From: JAWXUE01 sp044432865
Lineage (GTDB): Bacteria; Bacillota_I; Bacilli_A; Acholeplasmatales; Anaeroplasmataceae
Length of the DNA: 9,512 bases
Reading direction: 5' to 3'
Assembly (NCBI GenBank): GCA_044432865.1
Contig: JAWXUF010000043.1
Coordinates: 1-9,512, forward strand
Position 1 is the first letter of the stretch. Every line of letters begins with the position of its first letter. Shown here one piece after another: positions 1 to 5,703 of the stretch. A program made the translations under genes and the position numbers. Under the pieces are notes generated by a model. That model was not told the origin of the DNA, made no database searches, and saw only the letters and a program-made list of their open reading frames with translations.

Positions 1-1546
1 CTGGTTGGTGATTTGTTTCTTTTAAATATAATGCTAAATTAACAGCTACATCAATTGTACTTCCTGGATGAGAAGACATTAAATATGGTACTAAATATTG
101 ATCTTTATTATATTTTTTATTAATTTTATAATATTCATTAACGAATGTATCGTATAATTCTCTAGATGGTTTACCTAATCTAACTAATACTCTATCATCA
201 ATATGTTCGGGAGCAACTTTTAATTGTCCTGAAATATGGAATTGAACTAATTCTTCAAAAAATTCTTTATTTTTATCATACATAATATAATCATAACGAA
301 GTCCTGAACGAACGAATACTTTTTTAATACCAGGTAATTTTCTTACACTACGTAAAATATCTAAGTATTCAGTATGATCAACTTCTAAATTATTACAAGG
401 TTTAAATCCTAAACATTCTTTATGTGTACATACACCGTGAGATTCTTGTTTAGAACACGCTGGGCGATAGAAGTCAGCAGTAGGTCCACCAATATCATGG
501 ATGTATCCTTTGAATTGTTTATCTTTTGATATTAAAGATGCTTCATCAATAATGCTTTGTTTACTTCTTGATTGAATTATTCTACCTTGATGCATTGTTA
601 GGGCGCAAAAGTGGCAACCACCAAAACATCCTCTATTTGAAATAATACTAAATTTAACTTCATCAATTGCTGGGACATGACCTTTTGCTTCAATTAATGG
701 ATGACATTCTCTCATGTATGGAAGTGCATATGTAATATCCATTTCTTCTTGAGATAAAGGGAATTCAGGTTGGTTTTGAACAACAAAAACTTTTTGATAT
801 GGTTCTACTAAAGGTTTTGATGTAAATGCATCAGTATTTTTATATTGCAGTTTAAATGAATTTACATAATCTATTTTATTTGTAATTACTTCATCATAAG
901 ATGGAAGAAGAATATGTTTTTCAGGAAGTAATGATTCATCAGTTGTTTTCCATACAGAGTTTCTAATATAGATAATATCTTTAATATCAATCCCATTGTC
1001 TAATGCATCAGCAACTTGTACAATTGTTTTTTCACCCATACCATATAATAATAGATCTGCTTTTGAATCAAGTAATACTGATCTTCTTACTTTATTATCC
1101 CAGTAATCATAATGTGATAATCTACGTAATGAAGCTTCGATTCCACCAATGATTATTGGACTATTTGGAAATAACTCTTTTATTTTACTTGAATACTTAA
1201 TAACGGCTCTATCTGGACGTTTTCCCATTTCACCATTAGGTGTATAATAGTCTTTTTTACGTCTTCTTTTTGATACAGAATAATGATTAACCATTGAATC
1301 AATATTTCCACTACTTACTAAGAATCCAAGTCTAGGTGTACCAAATAATTTGAATGCTTCATTATCGTTCATGTCTGGTTGAGAAATAATACAACATTTA
1401 TATCCGAAATTTTCTAATACTCTTGTTATAATTGCACAACCGAAACTTGGATGGTCAATATAAGCATCACCTGTTATATAAATAAAATCAGGTTGCTCCC
1501 ATCCATAGTCTTTCATTTCTTTTACTGTTAAAGGAAGAAACGGCAT
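1..1546 (-). CDS. ygiQ: YgiQ-family (UPF0313) radical SAM protein, C-terminus cut off by window edge
   Basis: I translated this by hand on the minus strand from an ATG at 1546; the frame stays open to the left edge, giving 515 residues. The radical SAM cluster motif CxxxCxxC is Cys307, Cys311 and Cys314, in the context NRGCFGGCHFCAL. The N-terminal half carries family blocks such as the early DHPSFG (31-36), GTPRLGFLVSSGN (69-81) and IGGIEASLRR (133-142). After the core come a Cys-rich insert (CSKQESHGVCTHKECLGF) and a HPGST segment typical of YgiQ. Homologues are usually 600-740 residues, so the C-terminal region lies outside the window. The family is a predicted cytoplasmic 4Fe-4S/SAM enzyme whose reaction is not established to my knowledge. 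It is divergent from the lipoprotein operon, and a strong AGAGGTGA ribosome binding site (1552-1559) supports the start. The family call is confident; the function is unknown. Confidence 0.93.
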   Translation of the reverse strand, partial: MPFLPLTVKEMKDYGWEQPDFIYITGDAYIDHPSFGCAIITRVLENFGYKCCIISQPDMNDNEAFKLFGTPRLGFLVSSGNIDSMVNHYSVSKRRRKKDYYTPNGEMGKRPDRAVIKYSSKIKELFPNSPIIIGGIEASLRRLSHYDYWDNKVRRSVLLDSKADLLLYGMGEKTIVQVADALDNGIDIKDIIYIRNSVWKTTDESLLPEKHILLPSYDEVITNKIDYVNSFKLQYKNTDAFTSKPLVEPYQKVFVVQNQPEFPLSQEEMDITYALPYMRECHPLIEAKGHVPAIDEVKFSIISNRGCFGGCHFCALTMHQGRIIQSRSKQSIIDEASLISKDKQFKGYIHDIGGPTADFYRPACSKQESHGVCTHKECLGFKPCNNLEVDHTEYLDILRSVRKLPGIKKVFVRSGLRYDYIMYDKNKEFFEELVQFHISGQLKVAPEHIDDRVLVRLGKPSRELYDTFVNEYYKINKKYNKDQYLVPYLMSSHPGSTIDVAVNLALYLKETNHQP

Positions 1547-1551
1547 ATAAA

Positions 1552-1572
1552 TCACCTCTAATATGTATTATA
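1552..1572 (-). promoter_or_regulatory. ygiQ -10 box and ribosome binding site
   Basis: On the minus strand a perfect TATAAT lies at 1572-1567 and an AGAGGTGA Shine-Dalgarno at 1559-1552, five bases before the ATG. A matching -35 is poor: the best candidates (TTTATC at 1597-1592, TTGTTT at 1600-1595) give spacers of 19 and 22. The leader would be very short. The RBS is clear; the promoter is only a candidate. Confidence 0.5.
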
Positions 1573-1593
1573 ACATTTATTTACTTAAAATGA

Positions 1594-1646
1594 TAAACAA
1601 AAATTTAAATATAGTGTATAATAAGTAATAAAAGATATGAAAGAGG
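1594..1646 (+). promoter_or_regulatory. Promoter and RBS of the lipoprotein-DUF4430-ECF S operon
   Basis: TAAACA (1594-1599, four of six matches to the -35 consensus) is followed after 17 bases by a perfect TATAAT (1617-1622). This fits a housekeeping sigma-A promoter. A purine-rich AAGAGG Shine-Dalgarno (1641-1646) precedes the ATG at 1653. Only about 25 bases lie between the likely start of transcription and the gene, so there is no room for a riboswitch. The -35 and that of the divergent ygiQ promoter may overlap. Confidence 0.6.
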
Positions 1647-1652
1647 TATATT

Positions 1653-2555
1653 ATGAAAAAGATATTTTTATTATTAATTACAATTATTACAACATTCTCA
1701 TTAACTGCTTGTAGTAATTCAAATGAAGATCACTTAAGAGATTATATTGCTGATGAATTACATCAATATATATTTAATTATAGTTATAATTGGGAAACTA
1801 ATGAATATAACTATTTAGATACAATTAATAATGATGTTGCTACAGCAGTTATTATGTTAAGTAATTATATTCCAATTGATTTAGAATCATTATTAAAACA
1901 ATCTGGTTCTACAGTTGAAGAAGTAACAACAACATACGAAGAAATGGAAATTACAGATGTAAGTACAGCATTTAATATGATTTTAGTTTATAAAATGTTG
2001 GGACTAGATTTAGATGATTTAAAAACATGGGCAGGTAATTTAACTTTAAATTATATTGATAGTACTGAAGGGTATTATGGCGTTGTATATCCTCAAACAT
2101 ATCTTACAGTAATAAATTGTTTAAATATGTTAAATATGAATGCTGCTTTAAAAACAACATTAATTGAAAAATTTGATGATTATGATGTTGTTTCTTCAAG
2201 TTATATGGATGCTGATTTAGCGTCGATGATAGTAATATCATTACAAGGAGCAGCGCATAATGACTACTTAGATTATATCTACTCATCTATTACTTTTGGT
2301 GGTGTTAAAAACTGCTCAGATGAATTAAGTTGTAGTAGTACATCTCAAGTGTTAATGACGTTAATGTCTCAAGGTATTGTTTATAATAATAATTCAGTAA
2401 TTAGAAATGTTTTATCTTTTAAAACAACAAATGGATTTAAAGAGTATTTAGATGATACAACAGCTGATTTTTCATATGCATCTCCTCAAGCTTTCCTAGC
2501 AATAACTACAGCTTATTTATTCGAAGAAACATCAAATAAGGTATTATTTTACTAA
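1653..2555 (+). CDS. Lipoprotein with predicted alpha/alpha-toroid (prenyltransferase/transcobalamin-like) domain
   Basis: The 300-residue product starts with a lipoprotein signal peptide: Lys2-Lys3, a hydrophobic stretch 4-17 and a lipobox LTAC with Cys20, so the mature protein should be lipid-anchored outside the membrane. The rest is a series of helical hairpins with recurrent small/hydrophobic patterns, for example STAFNMILVYKMLGLD (104-119), TYLTVINCLNMLNMN (149-163), DADLASMIVISLQ (186-198), STSQVLMTLMSQGI (229-242) and SPQAFLAITTAYLF (277-290). This periodicity is what I associate with the alpha/alpha barrel of prenyltransferase/squalene-cyclase repeats and transcobalamin. I see no obvious cyclase catalytic DxDD motif, so a binding rather than enzymatic role is likelier. 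Cys221 and Cys227 could form a surface disulfide. Its stop overlaps the next start by one base. The fold is inferred from pattern recognition; the ligand is unknown. Confidence 0.72.
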   Translation: MKKIFLLLITIITTFSLTACSNSNEDHLRDYIADELHQYIFNYSYNWETNEYNYLDTINNDVATAVIMLSNYIPIDLESLLKQSGSTVEEVTTTYEEMEITDVSTAFNMILVYKMLGLDLDDLKTWAGNLTLNYIDSTEGYYGVVYPQTYLTVINCLNMLNMNAALKTTLIEKFDDYDVVSSSYMDADLASMIVISLQGAAHNDYLDYIYSSITFGGVKNCSDELSCSSTSQVLMTLMSQGIVYNNNSVIRNVLSFKTTNGFKEYLDDTTADFSYASPQAFLAITTAYLFEETSNKVLFY

Positions 2556-2908
2556 TGTTTAAAAAAGTAGTATTAACGATTACTGCAGTCGTTATAGCAA
2601 TACTAATTATAATAAGAAGTTCAATTACTATATCTGATATTACTGTAACAGTAGAAATTGTTCATATTGATCAAAAAAAAGAAACAAGTTTATACATTCC
2701 TAAAGATAGTGATTTTTTAACTGAATTAAAATTAATATATGATTTAAAAATTGATGATGGTTTTTTATATAAAATTGATTTTTTAGATTTATCTGAAGGT
2801 AATGCTTATATAGCAATATATATAAATGATAAGTATTCTAAATATGGTATAAACAATTTGAAATTAAATGATAATGATAAAGTATCATTTATATATACTG
2901 AGTTATGA
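2555..2908 (+). CDS. Membrane-anchored DUF4430-domain protein (transcobalamin beta-domain-like)
   Basis: This 117-residue protein has a single hydrophobic N-terminal segment (about 5-21) with no lipobox cysteine, so it is probably an uncleaved anchor or signal sequence with the rest outside. The remainder is beta-rich. The C-terminal part has the DUF4430 signature: a Tyr-rich strand ending in an Asn turn (YIAIYINDKY), then YGINNLKLNDNDKVSFIY. This matches the family pattern 'YW.yyvNg...GI....l.dGD.v.f.y'. DUF4430 corresponds to the C-terminal beta domain of transcobalamin and intrinsic factor, where it covers the ligand held by the alpha/alpha barrel. Here it is a separate small protein directly after the barrel-like lipoprotein. 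The start overlaps the upstream stop (TAATG) with no good ribosome binding site, which suggests translational coupling. It stops at TGA within ATGA. The domain call is fairly confident; the role is inferred. Confidence 0.74.
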   Translation: MFKKVVLTITAVVIAILIIIRSSITISDITVTVEIVHIDQKKETSLYIPKDSDFLTELKLIYDLKIDDGFLYKIDFLDLSEGNAYIAIYINDKYSKYGINNLKLNDNDKVSFIYTEL

Positions 2909-3411
2909 AAATAAAAGACTTAGTTATAATTTCAATTTTAACTACTATTTTATTTGTAGTAGAACAAGTATTAACATTTATACCAAACGTTCAATTAACA
3001 TTTTTATTAATTATTGTTTATTCAAAAGTATTAAAAACTAAAAAAACTCTATTTATAATATTAATTCATGTATTAATTGATAATCTATTCATGGGTACTT
3101 TTAATATTGTTTTTATTCCGTTTATGTATATGGGGTATATTATTATTCCAATTACACTAAATACTATATTTAAAAATATTGATAATGAAATTAAAATTGC
3201 CTTATTAAGTATAATATATTCAATTATTTACTGTACTATTTTTGTAATACCAAATAGCATTGTATATGGTATTAACTTGATAGATTATCTAGTTGCTGAT
3301 TTACCATTTGCACTTATTTTATCAATATCATCTTTCATTTCAATTTTATGGTTATATAAACCATTGAATAAAAAATTAACTGAACTAATAAATAAAAACG
3401 ATTCTGAATAA
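2905..3411 (+). CDS. ECF transporter S component (substrate-binding membrane subunit), substrate unknown
   Basis: The product is a very hydrophobic 168-residue protein with about six membrane segments (roughly 5-25, 29-45, 48-63, 67-89, 96-118, 134-154), the size and topology of ECF-family S components. The C-terminal block ADLPFALILSISSFISILWLYKPL resembles the conserved 'G.PFd..ha..nf.....l..PL' ending common in these proteins. S components bind a vitamin or metal and associate with a shared EcfA-EcfA'-EcfT module, which is not in this window. The gene overlaps the DUF4430 gene by four bases (ATGA) and has no Shine-Dalgarno of its own. The context suggests that the two upstream surface proteins deliver its ligand; by analogy with transcobalamin a corrinoid is a candidate, but I see no substrate-specific motif. 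A different small integral membrane protein is the main alternative. Confidence 0.7.
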   Translation: MKIKDLVIISILTTILFVVEQVLTFIPNVQLTFLLIIVYSKVLKTKKTLFIILIHVLIDNLFMGTFNIVFIPFMYMGYIIIPITLNTIFKNIDNEIKIALLSIIYSIIYCTIFVIPNSIVYGINLIDYLVADLPFALILSISSFISILWLYKPLNKKLTELINKNDSE

Positions 3412-3433
3412 GAATCGTTTTATCTTTTTATTA
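3395..3433. terminator. Bidirectional intrinsic terminator between the ECF S operon and the msrC-like gene
   Basis: A perfect 11-bp inverted repeat, AAAACGATTCT (3395-3405) and AGAATCGTTTT (3411-3421), encloses a five-base loop. Downstream on the plus strand is the U-rich TTTATCTTTTTATT. On the minus strand the stem is followed by TTTTTATTTATT. It can therefore end both convergent transcripts. The TAA stop of the S-component gene (3409-3411) sits in the loop and right stem base, so the last codons of that gene form the left arm. Confidence 0.9.
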
Positions 3434-3443
3434 AGCCGTTTTT

Positions 3444-3893
3444 TTATATAACTGTTTCTAGAAAATGAATAAACTTTTGTAAATTTATAAGATCATTTTC
3501 ATCAAATCTATTTTTAATAGGAGAATCGATATCTAGTACACCGAATAATTCATTATCCTTAAAAATAGGAATTACAATTTCAGAGTTTGATGCACTATCA
3601 CATGCGATGTGTCCTTCAAATAAATGTACGTCTGGTACAATTATTGATTCTTTAGTTTTAACTACATGACCACATACTCCTCTGTAATTAGGAATAACTG
3701 TACAAGCAGGATTTCCTTGAAAAGGTCCTAAAGTTAATTTAGTACCATCATACAAATAAAATCCTACCCAGTTAATATTATCAAGTGTATTGTTTAACAT
3801 ACTTGATGCATTAGATAAATTAGCAATTACTGTAAATTCCTTATCTAAATAATGACTTGATTTTTTAATTAATTTTTCATATTTCTTTTCCAT
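3444..3893 (-). CDS. msrC: Free methionine-(R)-sulfoxide reductase (GAF domain, fRMsr)
   Basis: The 149-residue protein is a single GAF domain that reduces free L-methionine-(R)-sulfoxide to methionine in the cytosol, with electrons normally supplied by thioredoxin. The three family cysteines are present: Cys64 (in PAC), Cys74 (in RGVCG) and Cys98 (in GHIACD). Their spacing of 10 and 24 residues is the same as that of Cys84/94/118 in the E. coli enzyme. Other family blocks are NWVGFY (41-46), VPDVHLF (86-92), SEIVIP (104-109) and GVLDIDSP. Length is normal for the family. The start at 3893 follows an AAAAGGTGAT ribosome binding site (3908-3899). It is convergent with the ECF operon and divergent from thiI; both neighbours touch sulfur chemistry only loosely. 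The enzyme call is strong because all catalytic residues are seen. Confidence 0.95.
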   Translation of the reverse strand: MEKKYEKLIKKSSHYLDKEFTVIANLSNASSMLNNTLDNINWVGFYLYDGTKLTLGPFQGNPACTVIPNYRGVCGHVVKTKESIIVPDVHLFEGHIACDSASNSEIVIPIFKDNELFGVLDIDSPIKNRFDENDLINLQKFIHFLETVI

Positions 3894-3898
3894 TTATT

Positions 3899-3965
3899 AT
3901 CACCTTTTAATATTATACAATATGTGATAAAATAATATAAGAGTTTTATATAACTTTTAGGAGGA
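3899..3965. promoter_or_regulatory. Divergent promoter region between msrC-like gene and thiI
   Basis: On the minus strand a TATAAT lies at 3917-3912, followed by the AAAAGGTGAT ribosome binding site (3908-3899), with no convincing -35. On the plus strand an extended -10-like TGATAAAAT (3925-3933) is the best candidate for thiI, also with a weak -35. An AGGAGGA Shine-Dalgarno (3959-3965) lies four bases before the thiI ATG at 3970. The stretch contains a 16-base word (3917-3932) that recurs near the promoter of the large RCC1 gene. Confidence 0.5.
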
Positions 3966-3969
3966 TTTT

Positions 3970-5205
3970 ATGGATTATAATAAAATATTAGTTAGATATG
4001 GTGATTTAACTTTAAAAGGTAAAAATAGAAAAGTATTTATTGAAAGAGTATATCAATTAACAAGAGAAAAATTAGAAGGATTAGAGTGTAAAATAACTAA
4101 AACATTTGATCGTATGTTTATTGAATTAAATAAAGACAATTATAATGAAGTTGTTTTAAATTTAGGATATGTTTCTGGATTATTAAGTTATAGTCCGATT
4201 GTTGTTGCTAAAACTACTAATGACTTAGAAGAAATTAAAAAAGTTGCATTAGAATTAGTAAAGACACAATTAAAAGAAGAAACTACATTTAAAGTTGAAA
4301 CAAAAAGAAATGATAAAATGTTTCATTTAACAAGTATGGAAATAAGCAGAGATGTTGCTGGATATGTATTATCAAATACGGATAACTTAATTGTTGATGT
4401 AAAAAAACCTAAAGATACTTTAACATTAGAAGTAAGAAAAGATGAAACATTCTTATATCTAAAAGAAGAAAAAGGTTTAGGTGGATTTCCTGTTGGAGTA
4501 GGTGGAAAAGGATTATTAATGTTATCTGGTGGTATCGATTCTCCTGTTGCTGGTTATTTAACTATGAAACAAGGTGTTAAGATTGAATGTATACATTTCG
4601 AATCAACTCCATTAACTTCAATTGAATCAGCTCAAAAAGTTGTTGATTTAACTAAGAAGATTGCTAAATATGCTCCACAAAATCAAATTAAAGTTCATAT
4701 GGTTCCTTTTAAAGATTTACATATGAAAATTATTGAAAAAATACCTGATAGTTATAATATTACAATTATGAGAAGAATGATGTATCGTTTAGCTGTTTTA
4801 ATAGCAAATAAAAATAACTGTGATATTATTGTTAATGGTGAATCGGTTGGTCAAGTTGCATCACAAACATTAGGTTCAATGAAAGTTATTAATCATGTTT
4901 GTAATTTACCAGTAATTAGACCACTTGCTACAACAGATAAAAATGATATTATTACATTAGCAAGAAAAATAGATACATTTACTACATCTATTAAACCATT
5001 TGAGGATTGTTGTACAATTTATGTACCTAAATCTCCAAGTACAAATCCAAAATTAGATAAATGTGAACATTATGAAACATTTTTTGATTTTGAACCATTA
5101 GTACAAGAAACATTTGTTAATACAAAAAGTGTTTGGATTACTAAAGATTCTGATTTAGATTTATCTATGTTAGGATTAGAAGTAAAACATTGTGAATTAA
5201 AATAA
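3970..5205 (+). CDS. thiI: tRNA 4-thiouridine synthetase ThiI, rhodanese-less form
   Basis: ThiI uses ATP to adenylate U8 of tRNA and inserts sulfur to give 4-thiouridine; in many bacteria it also supplies sulfur for the thiamine thiazole ring. At 411 residues it has the N-terminal ferredoxin-like domain (about 1-60, with YGDLTLKGKNR at 10-20), a THUMP RNA-binding domain (about 61-165) and the PP-loop adenylation domain with SGGIDSP at 186-192. Other family blocks are GESVGQVASQT (290-300) and RPLATTDKNDII (317-328). The C-terminal rhodanese domain of the E. coli protein is absent, as in Bacillus ThiI. Cys347-Cys348 in FEDCCTIYVPKSP is the probable sulfur-handling site. No cysteine desulfurase gene (NifZ/IscS type) is adjacent, so sulfur must come from elsewhere. 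A strong AGGAGGA ribosome binding site fixes the start. I see no hairpin terminator after the stop. Confidence 0.96.
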   Translation: MDYNKILVRYGDLTLKGKNRKVFIERVYQLTREKLEGLECKITKTFDRMFIELNKDNYNEVVLNLGYVSGLLSYSPIVVAKTTNDLEEIKKVALELVKTQLKEETTFKVETKRNDKMFHLTSMEISRDVAGYVLSNTDNLIVDVKKPKDTLTLEVRKDETFLYLKEEKGLGGFPVGVGGKGLLMLSGGIDSPVAGYLTMKQGVKIECIHFESTPLTSIESAQKVVDLTKKIAKYAPQNQIKVHMVPFKDLHMKIIEKIPDSYNITIMRRMMYRLAVLIANKNNCDIIVNGESVGQVASQTLGSMKVINHVCNLPVIRPLATTDKNDIITLARKIDTFTTSIKPFEDCCTIYVPKSPSTNPKLDKCEHYETFFDFEPLVQETFVNTKSVWITKDSDLDLSMLGLEVKHCELK

Positions 5206-5216
5206 AAAAAATTAAT

Positions 5217-5264
5217 GTATAATATTAAACTTCCTTGTCAATAATATATTTTGTCAGGAGGTGA
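5217..5264 (+). promoter_or_regulatory. Candidate sigma-G promoter and strong RBS of the spore protein gene
   Basis: GTATA (5217-5221) fits the sigma-G -35 pattern GHATR. After 18 bases comes AATAATA (5240-5246), which matches six of seven positions of the sigma-G -10 CATNNTA. SASP genes are classically sigma-G dependent, so this is the expected class of promoter. Transcription would begin near 5253, just before the very strong AGGAGGTGA ribosome binding site (5256-5264) and the ATG at 5271. A TATAAT (5218-5223) overlaps the -35 and could instead be a housekeeping -10, but it lacks a good -35. Confidence 0.5.
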
Positions 5265-5270
5265 ATTTAA

Positions 5271-5570
5271 ATGTATAAATCAAACTCAAAAACAAAAATG
5301 AACAATTCTTATAAATACGAAGTAGCTGAAGAATTAGGTGTAAACTTAGGACCAGACGCAACTGCAAGAGAAAATGGTTCAGTTGGTGGTCAAATTACTA
5401 AAGAATTAGTAGCTAAAGGTCGTCAAGGTATGAATATCGAATCAATGAAATATGAATTTGCTGATGAATTAGGTGTTAATATGGGACCTGAAGCAACTGC
5501 AAGACAAAATGGTTCAGTTGGTGGACGTATTACTAAAGAATTAGTAAAACGTGGTCAAGGAAAATACTAA
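5271..5570 (+). CDS. Tandem-domain alpha/beta-type small acid-soluble spore protein (SASP)
   Basis: Alpha/beta SASPs coat and protect spore DNA and are degraded at germination by the GPR protease. This 99-residue protein contains the conserved SASP core twice: Lys15-Val47 and Lys60-Val92, a period of 45 residues. The two cores match at 27 of 33 positions. Each has the germination-protease region (KYEVAEELGV and KYEFADELGV; GPR normally cuts after the Glu), then LGP/MGP, TAR-NGSVGG and ITKELV. Canonical members are about 60-75 residues with one core, so this looks like an internal duplication. Where the family usually has GGEITKRLV, these copies have GGQITKELV and GGRITKELV, so an expected Arg is Glu. 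The gene is flanked by its own likely promoter and terminator and is probably monocistronic. The family call is strong. Confidence 0.93.
   Translation: MYKSNSKTKMNNSYKYEVAEELGVNLGPDATARENGSVGGQITKELVAKGRQGMNIESMKYEFADELGVNMGPEATARQNGSVGGRITKELVKRGQGKY
5313..5546 (+). repeat. Internal tandem duplication of the SASP core (period 135 bp)
   Basis: The segments 5313-5411 and 5448-5546 encode the two SASP cores, offset by exactly 45 codons. They stay clearly alike at the DNA level, for example both contain AATGGTTCAGTTGGTGG and both end in an ACTAAAGAATTAGTA run. This indicates duplication of one module followed by modest divergence or homogenisation. Confidence 0.9.
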
Positions 5571-5580
5571 TTAATATAAT

Positions 5581-5620
5581 AAAAACTTCTAAAGGAAACT
5601 TCTTTTAGAAGTTTTTTATT
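5581..5620 (+). terminator. Intrinsic terminator after the SASP gene
   Basis: AAAAACTTCTAAA (5581-5593) pairs perfectly with TTTAGAAGTTTTT (5604-5616) around a ten-base loop, which can extend inwards by an AAAG/CTTT pairing with one bulged base. It ends in a T-rich tail (TTTTTTATTTTG). It lies ten bases after the SASP stop codon. The A-run on the left arm could make it work in reverse too, but no minus-strand gene needs it. Confidence 0.9.
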
Positions 5621-5650
5621 TTGTATAAATTACTTGTCATTAGTAAAATA

Positions 5651-5697
5651 TGGTATAATTACAATATGTGATAAAAAATTTATTTACTAATGGAGGG
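5651..5697 (+). promoter_or_regulatory. Extended -10 promoter and RBS of the large RCC1-repeat gene
   Basis: TGGTATAAT (5651-5659) is a perfect extended -10 element. A TTGTCA (5634-5639) upstream resembles a -35 but the spacer is only 14 bases, so the extended TG probably does the work. GGAGGG (5692-5697) is a good Shine-Dalgarno, with six bases before the ATG at 5704. The intervening leader has the word ACAATATGTGATAAAA that is also found between the msrC-like gene and thiI. Confidence 0.6.
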
Positions 5698-5703
5698 ATA
5701 TTT

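Noticed and set aside
1547..1652. Cobalamin or other riboswitch ahead of the capture operon
   Set aside because: Only about 25-30 bases of leader follow the likely transcription start; no conserved riboswitch core fits.
2104..2286. 60-residue open frame on the minus strand
   Set aside because: It lies wholly inside the lipoprotein gene, has no ribosome binding site, is low-complexity in composition and resembles no family; it is a shadow of the AT-rich coding strand.
2890..2920. Mycoplasma-type code with TGA read as tryptophan
   Set aside because: All tryptophans seen are TGG, and the TGA at 2906-2908 makes a standard ATGA overlap with the next gene, so the standard code is the simpler reading.
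5218..5223. TATAAT as the main promoter of the SASP gene
   Set aside because: No -35-like hexamer lies 16-18 bases upstream (the TTGTGA at 5190-5195 gives a 22-base spacer), and the overlapping sigma-G-like pair is better spaced; kept only as an alternative.
5235..5639. TTGTCA words at 5235, 5251 and 5634 as an operator repeat
   Set aside because: Six-base words of this kind are expected by chance and also resemble -35 boxes; no symmetry or consistent spacing links them.
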